Shown: positions 35,831-44,479 of the stretch, in pieces
Layout of the letters: the number at the start of each line of letters is the position of its first letter
How positions within the stretch are numbered: position 1 is the stretch's first letter
Origin: Arcanobacterium wilhelmae
Lineage (GTDB): Bacteria; Actinomycetota; Actinomycetes; Actinomycetales; Actinomycetaceae
Direction of reading: 5' to 3'
NCBI RefSeq assembly: GCF_029632765.1
Contig: NZ_CP121247.1
Location: forward strand, 1,860,001 to 1,924,000
Length of the DNA stretch: 64,000 nucleotides
Made by a program: the position numbers and the translations under genes
The notes under the pieces: generated by a model
Databases searched by the model: none
Told to the model about the DNA's origin: nothing
What the model saw: the letters and a program-made list of their open reading frames with translations, nothing else

Positions 35831-37165
35831 CTACACCACGCGCTCGAGGAGCACGATCGTTTCAAAATGCGGGGTGTGCGGGAACATGTCCAGCACCTGC
35901 GCTTTCGCCACGCGGTACGACGGCATCGCAGCCAGATCCTTCGCAAGAGTATCGACATTGCAGCTCGAATACAGCACGCGCCCCACGCCCGAACCCTCGA
36001 GCCAGTTCGCGAGCTCGCCGATTCCGCGGCGCGGCGGGTTCACCACCACGGCTTCCGGCAGCGACGTCGGAGTTCCCGACGACGCCGACGCGCGATTTTC
36101 GTTGTTTCCACGGCTGCGTGCTGTGGGCGCGTTGGGCTCAGACTTCTCAGCGTTGGCCCTGCTCGCGGCACTAACCTCACGAACCCACGCACCGGCGTCG
36201 GCGGTAACGAAACGCACCGACTCGCTCATGCCGAGGGCGGCGGCGCCAGCCGCGCCGGACGCGACGGCTTCCTCGGAGGTCTCTACCCCAATGCCGTTAA
36301 ACGGCGTGCCCGCGCGCTTCGCGGCCGCCGCGAGAGCGAGCAAAAATCCGCCCACGCCGCAGTACAGATCCCAGGCGCTCTCCACGCCGCTGAGCCATTG
36401 CACGGCGCGAGTATAGAGCGCTTCAGCGATGTCGGTGTTCGTTTGGAAGAAGGACCGCGGACGAAGTGCCAGCTCAACAGGGTGTTCGGCCCATTGCTCA
36501 CCCACCCACAACCGCATCGGCAGTGTGCCGTTTTCGGAGATGAGGATTTCTTCGGCGCCTTCGATGATCGCTTTGCGCTCGGGTTGCACGTTGAGCGAGA
36601 GCACGGTCATGTTCGGCAGGGCGGCTTCGAGCTCGGCGCGGAGCTTGAACAGGATGCCTTGCACTCCGCGGCGGCGCGCCACGAAACGCACCATGAGCTC
36701 TCCGGTGGGCGCCTCTTCGAGGATCACGTATTTGAGGGCGCCCGTGTCCGACGCCGGCGAATACGGTTCCAGCCCGGCGCGCGTAATGAACGCGCGGATC
36801 GGCTCGATCGCGGTGCGGATCCCCGCCGATGGTAGCGGGCAATCCGCGAGGTCAACACCAGTGCCGTCCGGCCCGAGGATGCCGAGCTTCGGCAAGCGGG
36901 CCGAACCCGTCACCACAAGTTTGACCTTGTTTCGGAACGCTTCCTTGGCGCTCGCCACTGGTTCGAGCCATTCGGCGGCGTCGATGAGCGTGCGGGCGCG
37001 CGCATCCTTCGCTTGGAGTTGCGCGCCGAGCGGCTGTTCGATCCACGAACACGAGCGACACAGGCCGTCGCGATAGTAGGCGCAATCCAGGAGCTGAAGG
37101 CGAGTAAGCTCGTCGGTTGGCACGGCCGCGCGGCGGATCGGCCCGCGGGTCAGATCAGTTCGCAC
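35831..37165 (-). CDS. rlmC: 23S rRNA (uracil-5-)-methyltransferase RlmC-like
   Basis: This protein of about 444 residues is of the RumA/RumB (COG2265) family. Iron-sulfur cysteines are C28, C36 and C39 in LDCAYYRDGLCRSCSWI, with a fourth near 109 (DLADC). The SAM-binding DLYCGVGGFLLALA, the catalytic VVNPPRRGIG and the nucleophile YSSCNVDTLAKDL are all visible. The short N-terminus before the Fe-S motif fits RlmC, which methylates U747 of 23S rRNA. A Ser/Asn/Arg-rich insertion lies before VVNPP. The start is GTG 37165, with GAAGG 8 bases upstream, overlapping the HAD gene end by 11 bases. A copy of the dispersed 12-mer covers this start. Confidence 0.9.
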   Translation of the reverse strand: MRTDLTRGPIRRAAVPTDELTRLQLLDCAYYRDGLCRSCSWIEQPLGAQLQAKDARARTLIDAAEWLEPVASAKEAFRNKVKLVVTGSARLPKLGILGPDGTGVDLADCPLPSAGIRTAIEPIRAFITRAGLEPYSPASDTGALKYVILEEAPTGELMVRFVARRRGVQGILFKLRAELEAALPNMTVLSLNVQPERKAIIEGAEEILISENGTLPMRLWVGEQWAEHPVELALRPRSFFQTNTDIAEALYTRAVQWLSGVESAWDLYCGVGGFLLALAAAAKRAGTPFNGIGVETSEEAVASGAAGAAALGMSESVRFVTADAGAWVREVSAASRANAEKSEPNAPTARSRGNNENRASASSGTPTSLPEAVVVNPPRRGIGELANWLEGSGVGRVLYSSCNVDTLAKDLAAMPSYRVAKAQVLDMFPHTPHFETIVLLERVV

Positions 37166-37802
37166 CGGCGTCGCCTTCAGGCAACGAGCCGTCTGCAAGG
37201 AACGCCTCGAGCACTGGCTTTGCGTCCTCGATACCCACGAAGTGGTGCGCGTTGAAGCCGGCCGCGCGGGCCGCCTCGACGTTCTCCACAGTGTCGTCGA
37301 AGAAGAGCACGTTGCTCGGCTCCTCGCCCAGCAGCTCGGCCGCGATCGCGAACGCCTCCTTGCGCGGCTTGGCCGCACCGATCACCGCGGAGAAAATGCG
37401 CGGACGGAACTTCAGCAGCCACGGCTGATCCTCCCACAGCATGTTCAGCGTTGCCATCGGCACGTTCGACAGCAGGCCAACCTCCAGCCCGCGCTCCGTG
37501 AGCTCATCCAGCCACGCAACCATTTCCGGATCCGGGCGGTTCCACGTCTCGTAATCGGCGCGCGTAAAGCCATCAATATCCGGGAACGCCATCCCCAGAT
37601 CCGTGCCCATCACCTCGAGATACTCGGGGAAACCCCACTTGTTCGCGTCGAGCGGCTCGCGAAGCTCGCGGTACTTCGCGCGGAACTGCTCCGGCGTAAC
37701 CCCGTACTTCTCGATCTCCACGTACTCCTCGAGGGCAACCTTCTGCTCCTCCGACTGCACCTGCATGAACAGGCCCCACAGGTCAAACAAAATCTTTCGC
37801 AT
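37155..37802 (-). CDS. HAD-superfamily hydrolase (YihX-like)
   Basis: This 215-residue protein has motif I FDLWGLF at the start (single aspartate visible, Trp where the second Asp usually lies), motif II LLSNVPMATL near 112, a lysine in GAAKPRKEAF and motif IV FFDDTVENVEAA near 170. Replacement of the second motif I Asp is common in the FDLGGV-type group. It overlaps rlmC and is likely co-transcribed. The substrate is unknown. Confidence 0.87.
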   Translation of the reverse strand: MRKILFDLWGLFMQVQSEEQKVALEEYVEIEKYGVTPEQFRAKYRELREPLDANKWGFPEYLEVMGTDLGMAFPDIDGFTRADYETWNRPDPEMVAWLDELTERGLEVGLLSNVPMATLNMLWEDQPWLLKFRPRIFSAVIGAAKPRKEAFAIAAELLGEEPSNVLFFDDTVENVEAARAAGFNAHHFVGIEDAKPVLEAFLADGSLPEGDAGAN

Positions 37803-37839
37803 GAGGAAAGTCTACCGGCTGGGCGGGCGCGAGCCGACA

Positions 37840-37951
37840 CCGTTCCGCTCGCCGGGGAAGGCTGGCCGCACGGCGGGCAGGAGCCGGAGGAAGGTGGCGG
37901 CGGAAAGCCGGGCGACGTCGGGGCGCGGCTGACGCACCGGCGTCGGCGTTA
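37840..37951 (+). repeat. Left copy of GC-rich repeat flanking toxin-antitoxin remnant
   Basis: Exact blocks at 37854-37867 (14 bases) and 37902-37924 (23 bases), and the block ending with the 12-mer at 37934-37945, recur in the same order and orientation at 38663-38676, 38717-38739 and 38783-38794. The spacing differs, so the copies have diverged by indels. Confidence 0.75.
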
Positions 37952-38289
37952 CTTTCGCCATTCCCCTCTCTCACTGTCCAACAAGCTGCGCAGATCTCGG
38001 CCCATATAGATGAAACGACGAACCTCCATCACACCCTCAAGGAGCACCTACAACACCGCGTAATCCCCACTACGATGGCATAGTAGGGAAACGGCCGATC
38101 ATCGTTCGTCGGTAACGGCTGGTGTGAGGCAGGCGCTTGCACTCGTTTCAGGATCGCATTCTCAACGCTCACCACCAAGCGGCGGGCCGCCTGCGGGCTC
38201 GAAAGGTTCTCACTGATGTAATCGAGCACGCCATTCAGATCCTCTTGAAACAGAGGAAGATAGGTGAGGCGATAGTGATTATTGAGCAT
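37949..38289 (-). pseudogene. ParE/RelE-family toxin, decayed
   Basis: The frame opens with MLNNHYRLTYLPLFQEDLNG and continues RPFPYYAIVVG, a ParE-type toxin. Near 38077 the frame is lost by one base and reads ITRCCRCSLRV then stops. The adjacent frame continues DYAVL-stop-VLLEGVMEVRRFIYM then GRDLRSLLDSERG, the expected C-terminus, interrupted by a TAG where TAC/TAT (Tyr) would be expected. Two lesions imply real inactivation. The ATG overlaps the antitoxin end by 11 bases. Confidence 0.75.
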
Positions 38290-38548
38290 CCGTCGGGATC
38301 CGAGCCTTCGCGGCAGCGAATACCTCCTCGTGTGAGAGGCGCACAGTGGTGCGGCCCGCCTGGCGATCCGCTTCATCGAGCTTCGACTCCAGAGGCTCCG
38401 TGAGCTGCGCATACTGCTCCAGACTCATCAGCACCATTGACCCGTAGCCATTCTTCGTGAGAAACACGGGCTGGCCAGTTTCGTGAACAATACGCTCAAT
38501 TTCCGGGTAGCGATTCCGTAAATCCGAGACGGGTTTTATCGTCAGCAT
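38279..38548 (-). CDS. YefM/Phd-family antitoxin
   Basis: This 89-residue antitoxin begins MLTIKPVSDLRNRYPEIERI, the DNA-binding N-terminus of the Phd/YefM family, and has GQPVFLTKNGYGSMVLMS. The C-terminal toxin-neutralising part is present. Two adjacent ATGs (38551, 38548) follow AGGAG; the second has better spacing. It precedes the decayed ParE toxin. A 14-base palindrome in its promoter is a likely autoregulatory operator. Confidence 0.88.
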   Translation of the reverse strand: MLTIKPVSDLRNRYPEIERIVHETGQPVFLTKNGYGSMVLMSLEQYAQLTEPLESKLDEADRQAGRTTVRLSHEEVFAAAKARIPTDAQ

Positions 38549-38559
38549 CATTCTCTCCT

Positions 38560-38596
38560 GATAACACGTTATCAAAGTACTATCACACTATTATCA
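38560..38596 (-). promoter_or_regulatory. Antitoxin promoter and palindromic operator
   Basis: GATAACACGTTATC (38560-38573) is an inverted repeat. On the minus strand TTGATA followed 17 bases later by TGATAA forms a promoter whose -10 lies inside it. Confidence 0.6.
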
Positions 38597-38649
38597 ACCG
38601 AAAGCGAAAAGTCAGCAAATCTGGCGGCAGCGCCGCAGATAGCCGATGC

Positions 38650-38801
38650 GATTCCGTTCGCAGGGGAAGGCTGGCCAGGCGGCGGGGGCAACGGGCGACG
38701 TCGGCACGGCAAGGCTGGAAAGCCGGGCGACGTCGGGGCACGGCTGGCGCCTCGCACAACCGGACAGGGAACGCGGGCCGGCGCACCGGCGTCGGCGCTA
38801 C
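38650..38801 (+). repeat. Right copy of GC-rich repeat flanking toxin-antitoxin remnant
   Basis: This copy is longer than the left one; it contains an extra duplicated GGGCGACGTCGG block near 38692 and the 12-mer at 38783-38794. Confidence 0.75.
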
Positions 38802-39205
38802 TTGCGCCAGAAAGATGTTATCCCCGCCTTTTGAGCGATCTGGAACTCGATCACATCCCGGAGCAGATCCCAGGGAACGGGCGCGTCCCAACGCATACGA
38901 GCCAACCGCGATCCATGGGTGAGCCCCGCCTGGGCGAATGCTGATGCGAAGTGCTCAATCCCTTCCTTCTCGGGCGCGAACGCGAGGTGTTCGCGTGCCG
39001 GAGAGAAGCCAATAATGAACGTGCCATGGTCGGTAAACATCGGCTGGCGCCACGCGAACCGGAAGCCGAGCTGGGGAAACTCGGCGCGCACCCACTCGAG
39101 GATGCGCGCGGCGCGCTCACGGTTTTCGGGCACGGGGATGGTAGCGAGCCAGTCGGCGAAGAATTCCCTAACCGGCTCGTGGCCATCGGCGATCACGGTA
39201 GCCAT
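38798..39205 (-). CDS. DUF1801/YdhG-like protein
   Basis: This 135-residue soluble protein has the YdhG/DUF1801 pattern: WRQPMFTDHGTFIIGFSPAR and HLAFAPEKEGIEHF, then a C-terminal LLRDVIEFQIAQK. The family has a frataxin-like fold described as iron chaperone-like in some members; the function here is unknown. The start is ATG 39205 with AAAGGAG 5 bases upstream. Confidence 0.85.
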   Translation of the reverse strand: MATVIADGHEPVREFFADWLATIPVPENRERAARILEWVRAEFPQLGFRFAWRQPMFTDHGTFIIGFSPAREHLAFAPEKEGIEHFASAFAQAGLTHGSRLARMRWDAPVPWDLLRDVIEFQIAQKAGITSFWRK

Positions 39206-39279
39206 CGGCGCTCCTTTCGATTGTGGGGCGCCCAGCGCGGCGCGCCCTGTTTCGCGCAAGCGTACCGGATTGCGTGCAC

Positions 39280-39316
39280 GAAAAAGTGGGTGGCTCGCTG
39301 TCGCGAGCCACCCACT
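39280..39316 (-). terminator. Terminator after GDSL esterase gene
   Basis: AGTGGGTGGCTCGC (39285-39298) and its complement (39303-39316) form a perfect 14-bp stem. On the minus strand a run of five T follows. Confidence 0.9.
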
Positions 39317-39515
39317 GGTGAGTTGCGCGGGGAGGGTAGTGACCTCCGTTGTGGCGCACCGGCCGACGTCGGACGCACAACCGACGTCGACGGCTACGTG
39401 AGCCGTCAGCTCAGCGAGCCAGGCGATCAACACGTCCCAGTGCTACCTTTGGCAGATCGTTAGCGGCGGTTCGCACACTCACCACACGCCAACAGTGACG
39501 ATTCGTTGCTAGCGC
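39317..39515. other. Non-coding 3' region with two copies of the CGACGTCGG variant
   Basis: No gene is seen between the esterase stop and its terminator. CCGACGTCGG at about 39362 and CCGACGTCG at about 39380 are dispersed-motif variants. Confidence 0.5.
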
Positions 39516-40765
39516 TCAGTACTCGAGGCGGTTGTAGGCAGCCTTGAGCGCGTCCCAGTTGGTGCGCTCGCCGCGGACTGCGTCGACAGCTTCCATTGCC
39601 TTCACGGAATTGTCCGCGGCCTGCTTCAGGTACACCGAGTATTCATCCGGGTTTCCGAGTACCCGCTTCGACGGCACCTGGTAATCCTTGAGCTTTCCAG
39701 CCTTCGCGGCCTTCGACCAGTGTGCGAAGTGCTTCGCAATATTCTTCGCGATCTGGAAGTGGCCCTCGCGGTTCGGGTGGTACCACTCGTTGAGATCCAG
39801 GGTGAAATCGGAATCGATGTACGCCTTGTTCACTTCACCTGCTGAGAATCGGCGGCCGTTCATCTCCGAGAACTCGTTGATCCAACGGTTGGGGTTATCC
39901 GCGTCGAACTCCGGGTTCGGCTCGTGGCCGGCGAACACCTTCGCGGTGTCATCCACGTACTTCACGGTAAGGTTTGACTTCGGGTGGTTCTTTGCCCACT
40001 TCGCCACTTCCTCAGCCTGCGCCTTGTTCGCGAGGTTGCCGAGGTTGCGCACGTGCCAGGCGGCATTGTAGGAGCCGAGGTTGTACTGAACGTCGGTGGA
40101 AAGCTGCGGGTACGACACCAGCACGAGCTGGGCCTTGCGACCCTTGAGACGATCGGCCACCTTTTCAAAAATCTTGGTGGTGTTTGCGCGTACTTCCGAG
40201 ATCTTCGATTGGGCGTCGCTGATCTGGCTCGAGCAGCCCGTTGCGCTCTGGATCCCTGGCACGAAGCAGTTCATGACGATCTTTTTGAAGTTGGTGTCGT
40301 TGCCGCCGATCGTCATCATGACGAGGTCGGTGTCGGTGGGGATGTTCGGCACCTGGTATTCGAGCACTTCCTTCGTGGTGTCGCCCGAGTGAGCGAGGTT
40401 AGTGATGACCGTATCCACGTTGATCTCGTTCTTGAGGATGCGCGCGAACTCGTGGCCCCAGTTGCGGCCGGAGCGGTAGGCCGAGGCCTGGTAGTATTCG
40501 CCCGCGCCGTTACCTGCGGTATAGGAATCGCCGAGGAGCGTGAGGTTCATGTGTGTGTGTGGAGGTACATGTCGCGCTGTTCCTTGGACAGCTCGCGCCA
40601 CGTGCGGGGAGTGAACTTTGCCAGCTCTTGCGCTGTGAAGTAGTTGCCCTTGTCGCGGGGAGCAGCATTGGCGGCGGTTGCGCCGACAGCGGTGAGGCCG
40701 GTGGCGAGGAAACCCGCGGCGAGCACTGCCGAGGCGACCTTGCGAATCATCGTGCGTCGAGTCAT
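39516..40765 (-). pseudogene. Secreted SGNH/GDSL esterase, out of frame at a (CA)6 tract (possibly phase variable)
   Basis: The 5' frame starts at ATG 40765 (GGAGA upstream) and encodes a twin-arginine-like signal peptide (MTRRTMIRKVASAVLAAGFL) ending ANAAPRDKG, then stops just after HTHT. The rest, beginning HMNLTLLGDSYTAGNGAG, is in another frame and runs to 39516. It has the SGNH blocks GDSYTAGNGAG (nucleophile Ser), TIGGNDTNF (Gly and Asn) and the terminal DxxH segment WYHPNREGH. The switch lies in the (CA)6 repeat at 40550-40561. Removing one CA restores one frame of about 415 residues. Translation from the internal ATG (MNLTLL) would give an unexported enzyme. Confidence 0.85.
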
Positions 40766-41031
40766 GGTTGTTCTCCGTGTGTCGTGAAATTTACCTGGCC
40801 GTGCGTGGCCGATGGCATGAGATTAGCGCCCCGCATTTACGCAGGTAAAACCGGATTTTCAGGACAGGGGAGGTGCAGATTTTATCTAGTACTCACAGTA
40901 TTTTCGGAGCTGGCGTCGCGATGTTGGCGACATACTCCCACAGGCGGAGCACAAATTTCCACCCAGGCGCGTACGGGTATGACCGAGCAGGTCACGCCGG
41001 AATGGAGGGCGCGCCAGCACGGGGCGGCCCC
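40766..41031. other. Intergenic region upstream of esterase gene
   Basis: The inverted elements TTTACCTG (about 40789) and CAGGTAAA (about 40832) bracket the likely promoter region of the esterase gene, and TTTACGCAGGTAAA is itself an imperfect palindrome. No gene or known riboswitch was recognised. Confidence 0.4.
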
Positions 41032-43599
41032 CTACTTGCGGGGTTTGGCGCGCCGGGTGGGTTGCGCTTCGAGCGGGTTTTCGGGCCAGGGGTGGCGCGG
41101 GTAGCGCCCGCGCATTTCGGCCCGCACCTGCGCGTATGGCCCGGCCCAGAACGAGGCCAAGTCCGATGTGACGGCGAGCGGCCGTCCCGCCGGCGAGAGC
41201 AGTTCGAGGGTAACGGGAACCGCCGCCTGCCCACCGACTCGCGGCGCGGTGGTCCACCCGAAGGCTTCCTGCAGTTTCATGCGCACGGTAGGGCGGCCGG
41301 TTTCGTACGAAACCCGGGCGCCCCCGAGGGGCGTTGCGATACGTTCGGGCGCGAGCTCGTCAAACTGGGCGGCCTCGGGCCAGGGCAACAGGTTGCGGAG
41401 CCCAGCGGCGACGTCGGGGCGCGCAGCGCCCACATCCAGCCAGTTCTCGAGGCTCGCGGCGAGCGCCTCGTCCGAGACGTCCGGCCATGGTTCCCCGAGC
41501 ACCTCGTGGAGGAAGGCAAGCCGGGCGCGCAGCACACGCGCGTCCCCGCTCCAGGGGAGTTCGCCGACGCCGGTGCGCCGGATGTGGGCCAGCCGCGCCT
41601 CGCGCATGATCTCCGGGGAAGCGGGGACACTGCGACGCTCGAGCTCGATCGTGCCAAGAGATCGCACTTCCCACGCACGCACTTTTCCACCGTCGGTTGC
41701 GGTTTCGAGGCGTGTTTCGATCATGGGCGCGCCAGCAGCCAGCGCAAGTTCCGCACTGATGGGAGCGGCGGAATCGATGATGGCGTCGGCGCGGCCCTGG
41801 CCGCGGCGGAGTGCACCGATCGCCAGCCATTCCTCACCCGCAAGCGGTGAAGGTGTAGGGAGAATGGCTCCAGTTCCGCCAGCGGCCACAAAGCCCGCGC
41901 CGCGAGCGCGCGCAATCCACCGCGGGTTCGCGAGCGCGAGGACTCCGGCGACGCGCTCGTCCGCGTCCGCCCGAGAATCTGAGCCGTACCCGTTGCCGTG
42001 TGACGAACCGGAGACCTGGGCGGGGTGGTACGCCAAATTTTGGCGTAGTGCACCCGCCACAACCCCACCACGTTCGACCATGCGCAGTAGCCGTTCAACT
42101 TCGCGCTCAAATTCGCCTGCATTCACACCTGCGACGCGGGCGCCCTTGCCCGCGCGTCCGAGCGCGGCAAGGGCTGCGGGGAGATCGGCGCCCTCCGGGC
42201 GCACCCCGAGGCTGAGGGCGGCGGCGGTCCGCGCCGCCGCCCTCCCGCCGAACATCGAGGCACCATCGATGAGTGCGCGAGCAATCGCAGGCGAGGCCGG
42301 CACCTGCGCAAACGCGCGGCCACGTTCAGTTGCGTGCCCCTCCTCGTCCACGGCTCCGAGCGCCCGAAGCGTGGCGAGCGCCGCCGCAAGATTCGCCTCC
42401 GGAGGCTGATCCATCAGCGCCAGTCCCTCAAACCCTGGCGCGCCCCAGCATGCGGCCATCAACGCTGCACCCGAAACATCGGCGATCGCGATCTCCGGTT
42501 GGGCGAAACTTTCGGCGGTGGCGAACGGCAGACACCGATATGCCACGCCCGGCCCGAGCCGCCCGGCACGGCCCGCACGCTGAATCATCGCGGCACGATC
42601 CGCATGGACGGTCACGAGCCCACCGATCCCGCTCGCCGCATCGAACCTCGGCTCGCGTGAGAGCCCACTATCGACCACCACACGCACGCCCGGAACAGTG
42701 AGCGCAGACTCCGCGATCGACGTCGCCACGATCACGCATGCCTCGCCACCGGCCAGTACCCGATCCTGTTCGCGTGCATCGAGCCCACCGTGTAGCTCGT
42801 ACACGGGTAGCTCGCCGCTGGGCCCAACCGCAGGTACCGACCGCAGCATCCCCGCGATCTCGGCCACCTCGCGCACCCCTGGCGCAAACACCAGGATCGA
42901 CACTCCTTCGGCGTCGTCATTCGCAAACTCAGCTGCCGCTTCACGAACGACCCCGGCAACGTGTGCCAAAAATTCGCGTTCCACCACGATCGCGCCGCTG
43001 CGCGTGGCGCCGAGCGCCCGCGGCCCCACGCGTTCTTCCATGCGCACCTCGTGCACAGCGCCGGGAACTTCCACGAGTTCACCGCCCACAAGCTCGGCAA
43101 CGCGCTGCGCGTTCAGGGTGGCGGACATGATCACCACGCGCAGATCCTCGCGGAAAACCTCCTGCGAATCCAGCACAAAAGCGCACGCGAGATCAGTATC
43201 GAGATCACGTTCGTGGAATTCGTCGATCACCACTGCCCCCACGCCCTCGAGGGAAGGATCGTCCATGAGGAGGCGCAACATGACGCCCGGGGTCACGAAT
43301 TCAACACGGCTTCCCGCCCGCGTCTCCCCGCGCACGCGAAAGCCGACGCTCTCACCCACGTGTTCCCCCGCGAGCGCAGCCACACGCCGTGCGCTGGCAC
43401 GCGCCACGATCCGGCGCGGGGAAACAACAAGCACCCGCCCGGCAACCATCGCGCTCAGCAGCGGCGGCACCAGCGTGGTTTTACCGGATCCGGGCGGCGC
43501 ACTCACCACGAAGTTGCGCACGGTGGCACGCATCCGCGCCAGCCCCTCCACAACGGGCAGCGACGGCGGGTTGGCAATGAGTTTTTCGAGCGAGTTCAC
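41032..43599 (-). CDS. hrpB: ATP-dependent helicase HrpB
   Basis: This protein of about 855 residues is a DEAH/RHA-type helicase. Motif I is APPGSGKTTLVP near residue 35, motif II DEFHER near 127, motif III SATLNAQ near 159, and motif VI MIQRAGRAGRLGPG near 355. A long C-terminal HrpB domain ends in WPENPLEAQPTRRAKPRK, similar to the usual HrpB terminus. The start is GTG 43599, overlapping the TGA of the TetR gene (GTGA). The biological role of bacterial HrpB is poorly defined; RNA-dependent ATPase activity is expected. Confidence 0.93.
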   Translation of the reverse strand: MNSLEKLIANPPSLPVVEGLARMRATVRNFVVSAPPGSGKTTLVPPLLSAMVAGRVLVVSPRRIVARASARRVAALAGEHVGESVGFRVRGETRAGSRVEFVTPGVMLRLLMDDPSLEGVGAVVIDEFHERDLDTDLACAFVLDSQEVFREDLRVVIMSATLNAQRVAELVGGELVEVPGAVHEVRMEERVGPRALGATRSGAIVVEREFLAHVAGVVREAAAEFANDDAEGVSILVFAPGVREVAEIAGMLRSVPAVGPSGELPVYELHGGLDAREQDRVLAGGEACVIVATSIAESALTVPGVRVVVDSGLSREPRFDAASGIGGLVTVHADRAAMIQRAGRAGRLGPGVAYRCLPFATAESFAQPEIAIADVSGAALMAACWGAPGFEGLALMDQPPEANLAAALATLRALGAVDEEGHATERGRAFAQVPASPAIARALIDGASMFGGRAAARTAAALSLGVRPEGADLPAALAALGRAGKGARVAGVNAGEFEREVERLLRMVERGGVVAGALRQNLAYHPAQVSGSSHGNGYGSDSRADADERVAGVLALANPRWIARARGAGFVAAGGTGAILPTPSPLAGEEWLAIGALRRGQGRADAIIDSAAPISAELALAAGAPMIETRLETATDGGKVRAWEVRSLGTIELERRSVPASPEIMREARLAHIRRTGVGELPWSGDARVLRARLAFLHEVLGEPWPDVSDEALAASLENWLDVGAARPDVAAGLRNLLPWPEAAQFDELAPERIATPLGGARVSYETGRPTVRMKLQEAFGWTTAPRVGGQAAVPVTLELLSPAGRPLAVTSDLASFWAGPYAQVRAEMRGRYPRHPWPENPLEAQPTRRAKPRK

Positions 43600-44294
43600 G
43601 CCGGCTGAATAATCGCCTCGGCCGCGGCGAGCACCGAGTGCGTGACCGCTGAAAGCTCGCATCCTTCATCGAGTTCGCCCATGCCGGCCCGCAGGAGCGC
43701 GGTGAGCAATGGCACCGCTACCGCAGGAGTGACGCCTTCCATCTTCCCCACCGGCTCAGTGATCGAATCGGCGAGCATCTTGTGGAAATCGCGCACCACC
43801 TCCGGACCGTACACAACATCGCGTGGCGAGCCACCCTGGACGCGGTGCTTGCGGCCACCTTCCTTGGCTACCGTCCCCTTCGCACCGGCACCCTTCGCGG
43901 CCGCCTCAGTGCCCTTAGCTTTGGCGTTTTTTCCGCCCTTGTAGCCCATCACGCCGATCAGCCAGCGGTGCCCTGTTTCCTCGGCGAGCTCGAGCGCCAC
44001 ACGCAGGTAGGTGAGCAAGCATTCGCGCGGATCCTCAACGCCTTCGAGTGCCTCGCTCACGGCGCTCTGCCAACGCGGAATGTAACGCGAAATCACGTGT
44101 TCGCGCAGATCATCAACCGATTCGACATACCGATAGATCGAGTTGCGCGCGATCCCGGCGCGCTGGGCTACGGCGCCCGCGGTGAGTTGCGCAACCCCGT
44201 GGTGGCGGAGAACGTCTTCAGCAGCATCGATGAGTTTTTCGAACATGTTGTCGTGGTGCTCTTTGACGGTCGGCGCCGCAATTTTTGGCGACAC
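43596..44294 (-). CDS. TetR-family regulator with low-complexity insertion
   Basis: This 232-residue protein has a TetR helix-turn-helix near residues 18-62 (AQLTAGAVAQRAGIARNSIY then RYVESVDDLREHV). A region at about 122-148, made almost only of Lys, Ala, Gly, Thr and Glu, interrupts the ligand-binding domain. The GTG start is preceded by AAAGGAGG. It is the first gene of a pair with hrpB. The target and ligand are unknown; no obvious palindrome was recognised upstream. Confidence 0.88.
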   Translation of the reverse strand: MSPKIAAPTVKEHHDNMFEKLIDAAEDVLRHHGVAQLTAGAVAQRAGIARNSIYRYVESVDDLREHVISRYIPRWQSAVSEALEGVEDPRECLLTYLRVALELAEETGHRWLIGVMGYKGGKNAKAKGTEAAAKGAGAKGTVAKEGGRKHRVQGGSPRDVVYGPEVVRDFHKMLADSITEPVGKMEGVTPAVAVPLLTALLRAGMGELDEGCELSAVTHSVLAAAEAIIQPA

Positions 44295-44379
44295 AATAGC
44301 CTCCTTTCCAGTTTTCTACACAGCCAGGATATACGAATTTCGGCGCTCCTGCGCGGCTTTCCAGCTACGGACACCCTAA

Positions 44380-44415
44380 CGACGCCGGTGCGTGATTCAC
44401 GCTCGACGCCGGTAC
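44380..44415 (+). repeat. Tandem pair of dispersed 12-mers
   Basis: An exact CGACGCCGGTGC (44380-44391) is followed by a one-mismatch copy, CGACGCCGGTAC (44404-44415), in the same orientation, in the gap between the TetR gene and the envelope operon. Confidence 0.8.
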
Positions 44416-44479
44416 GTAAAGTGGCGCCCGAACACCCTGTCCACGCTCAGCGCACCCCACGCCCGAGAACCGGCGTGCC

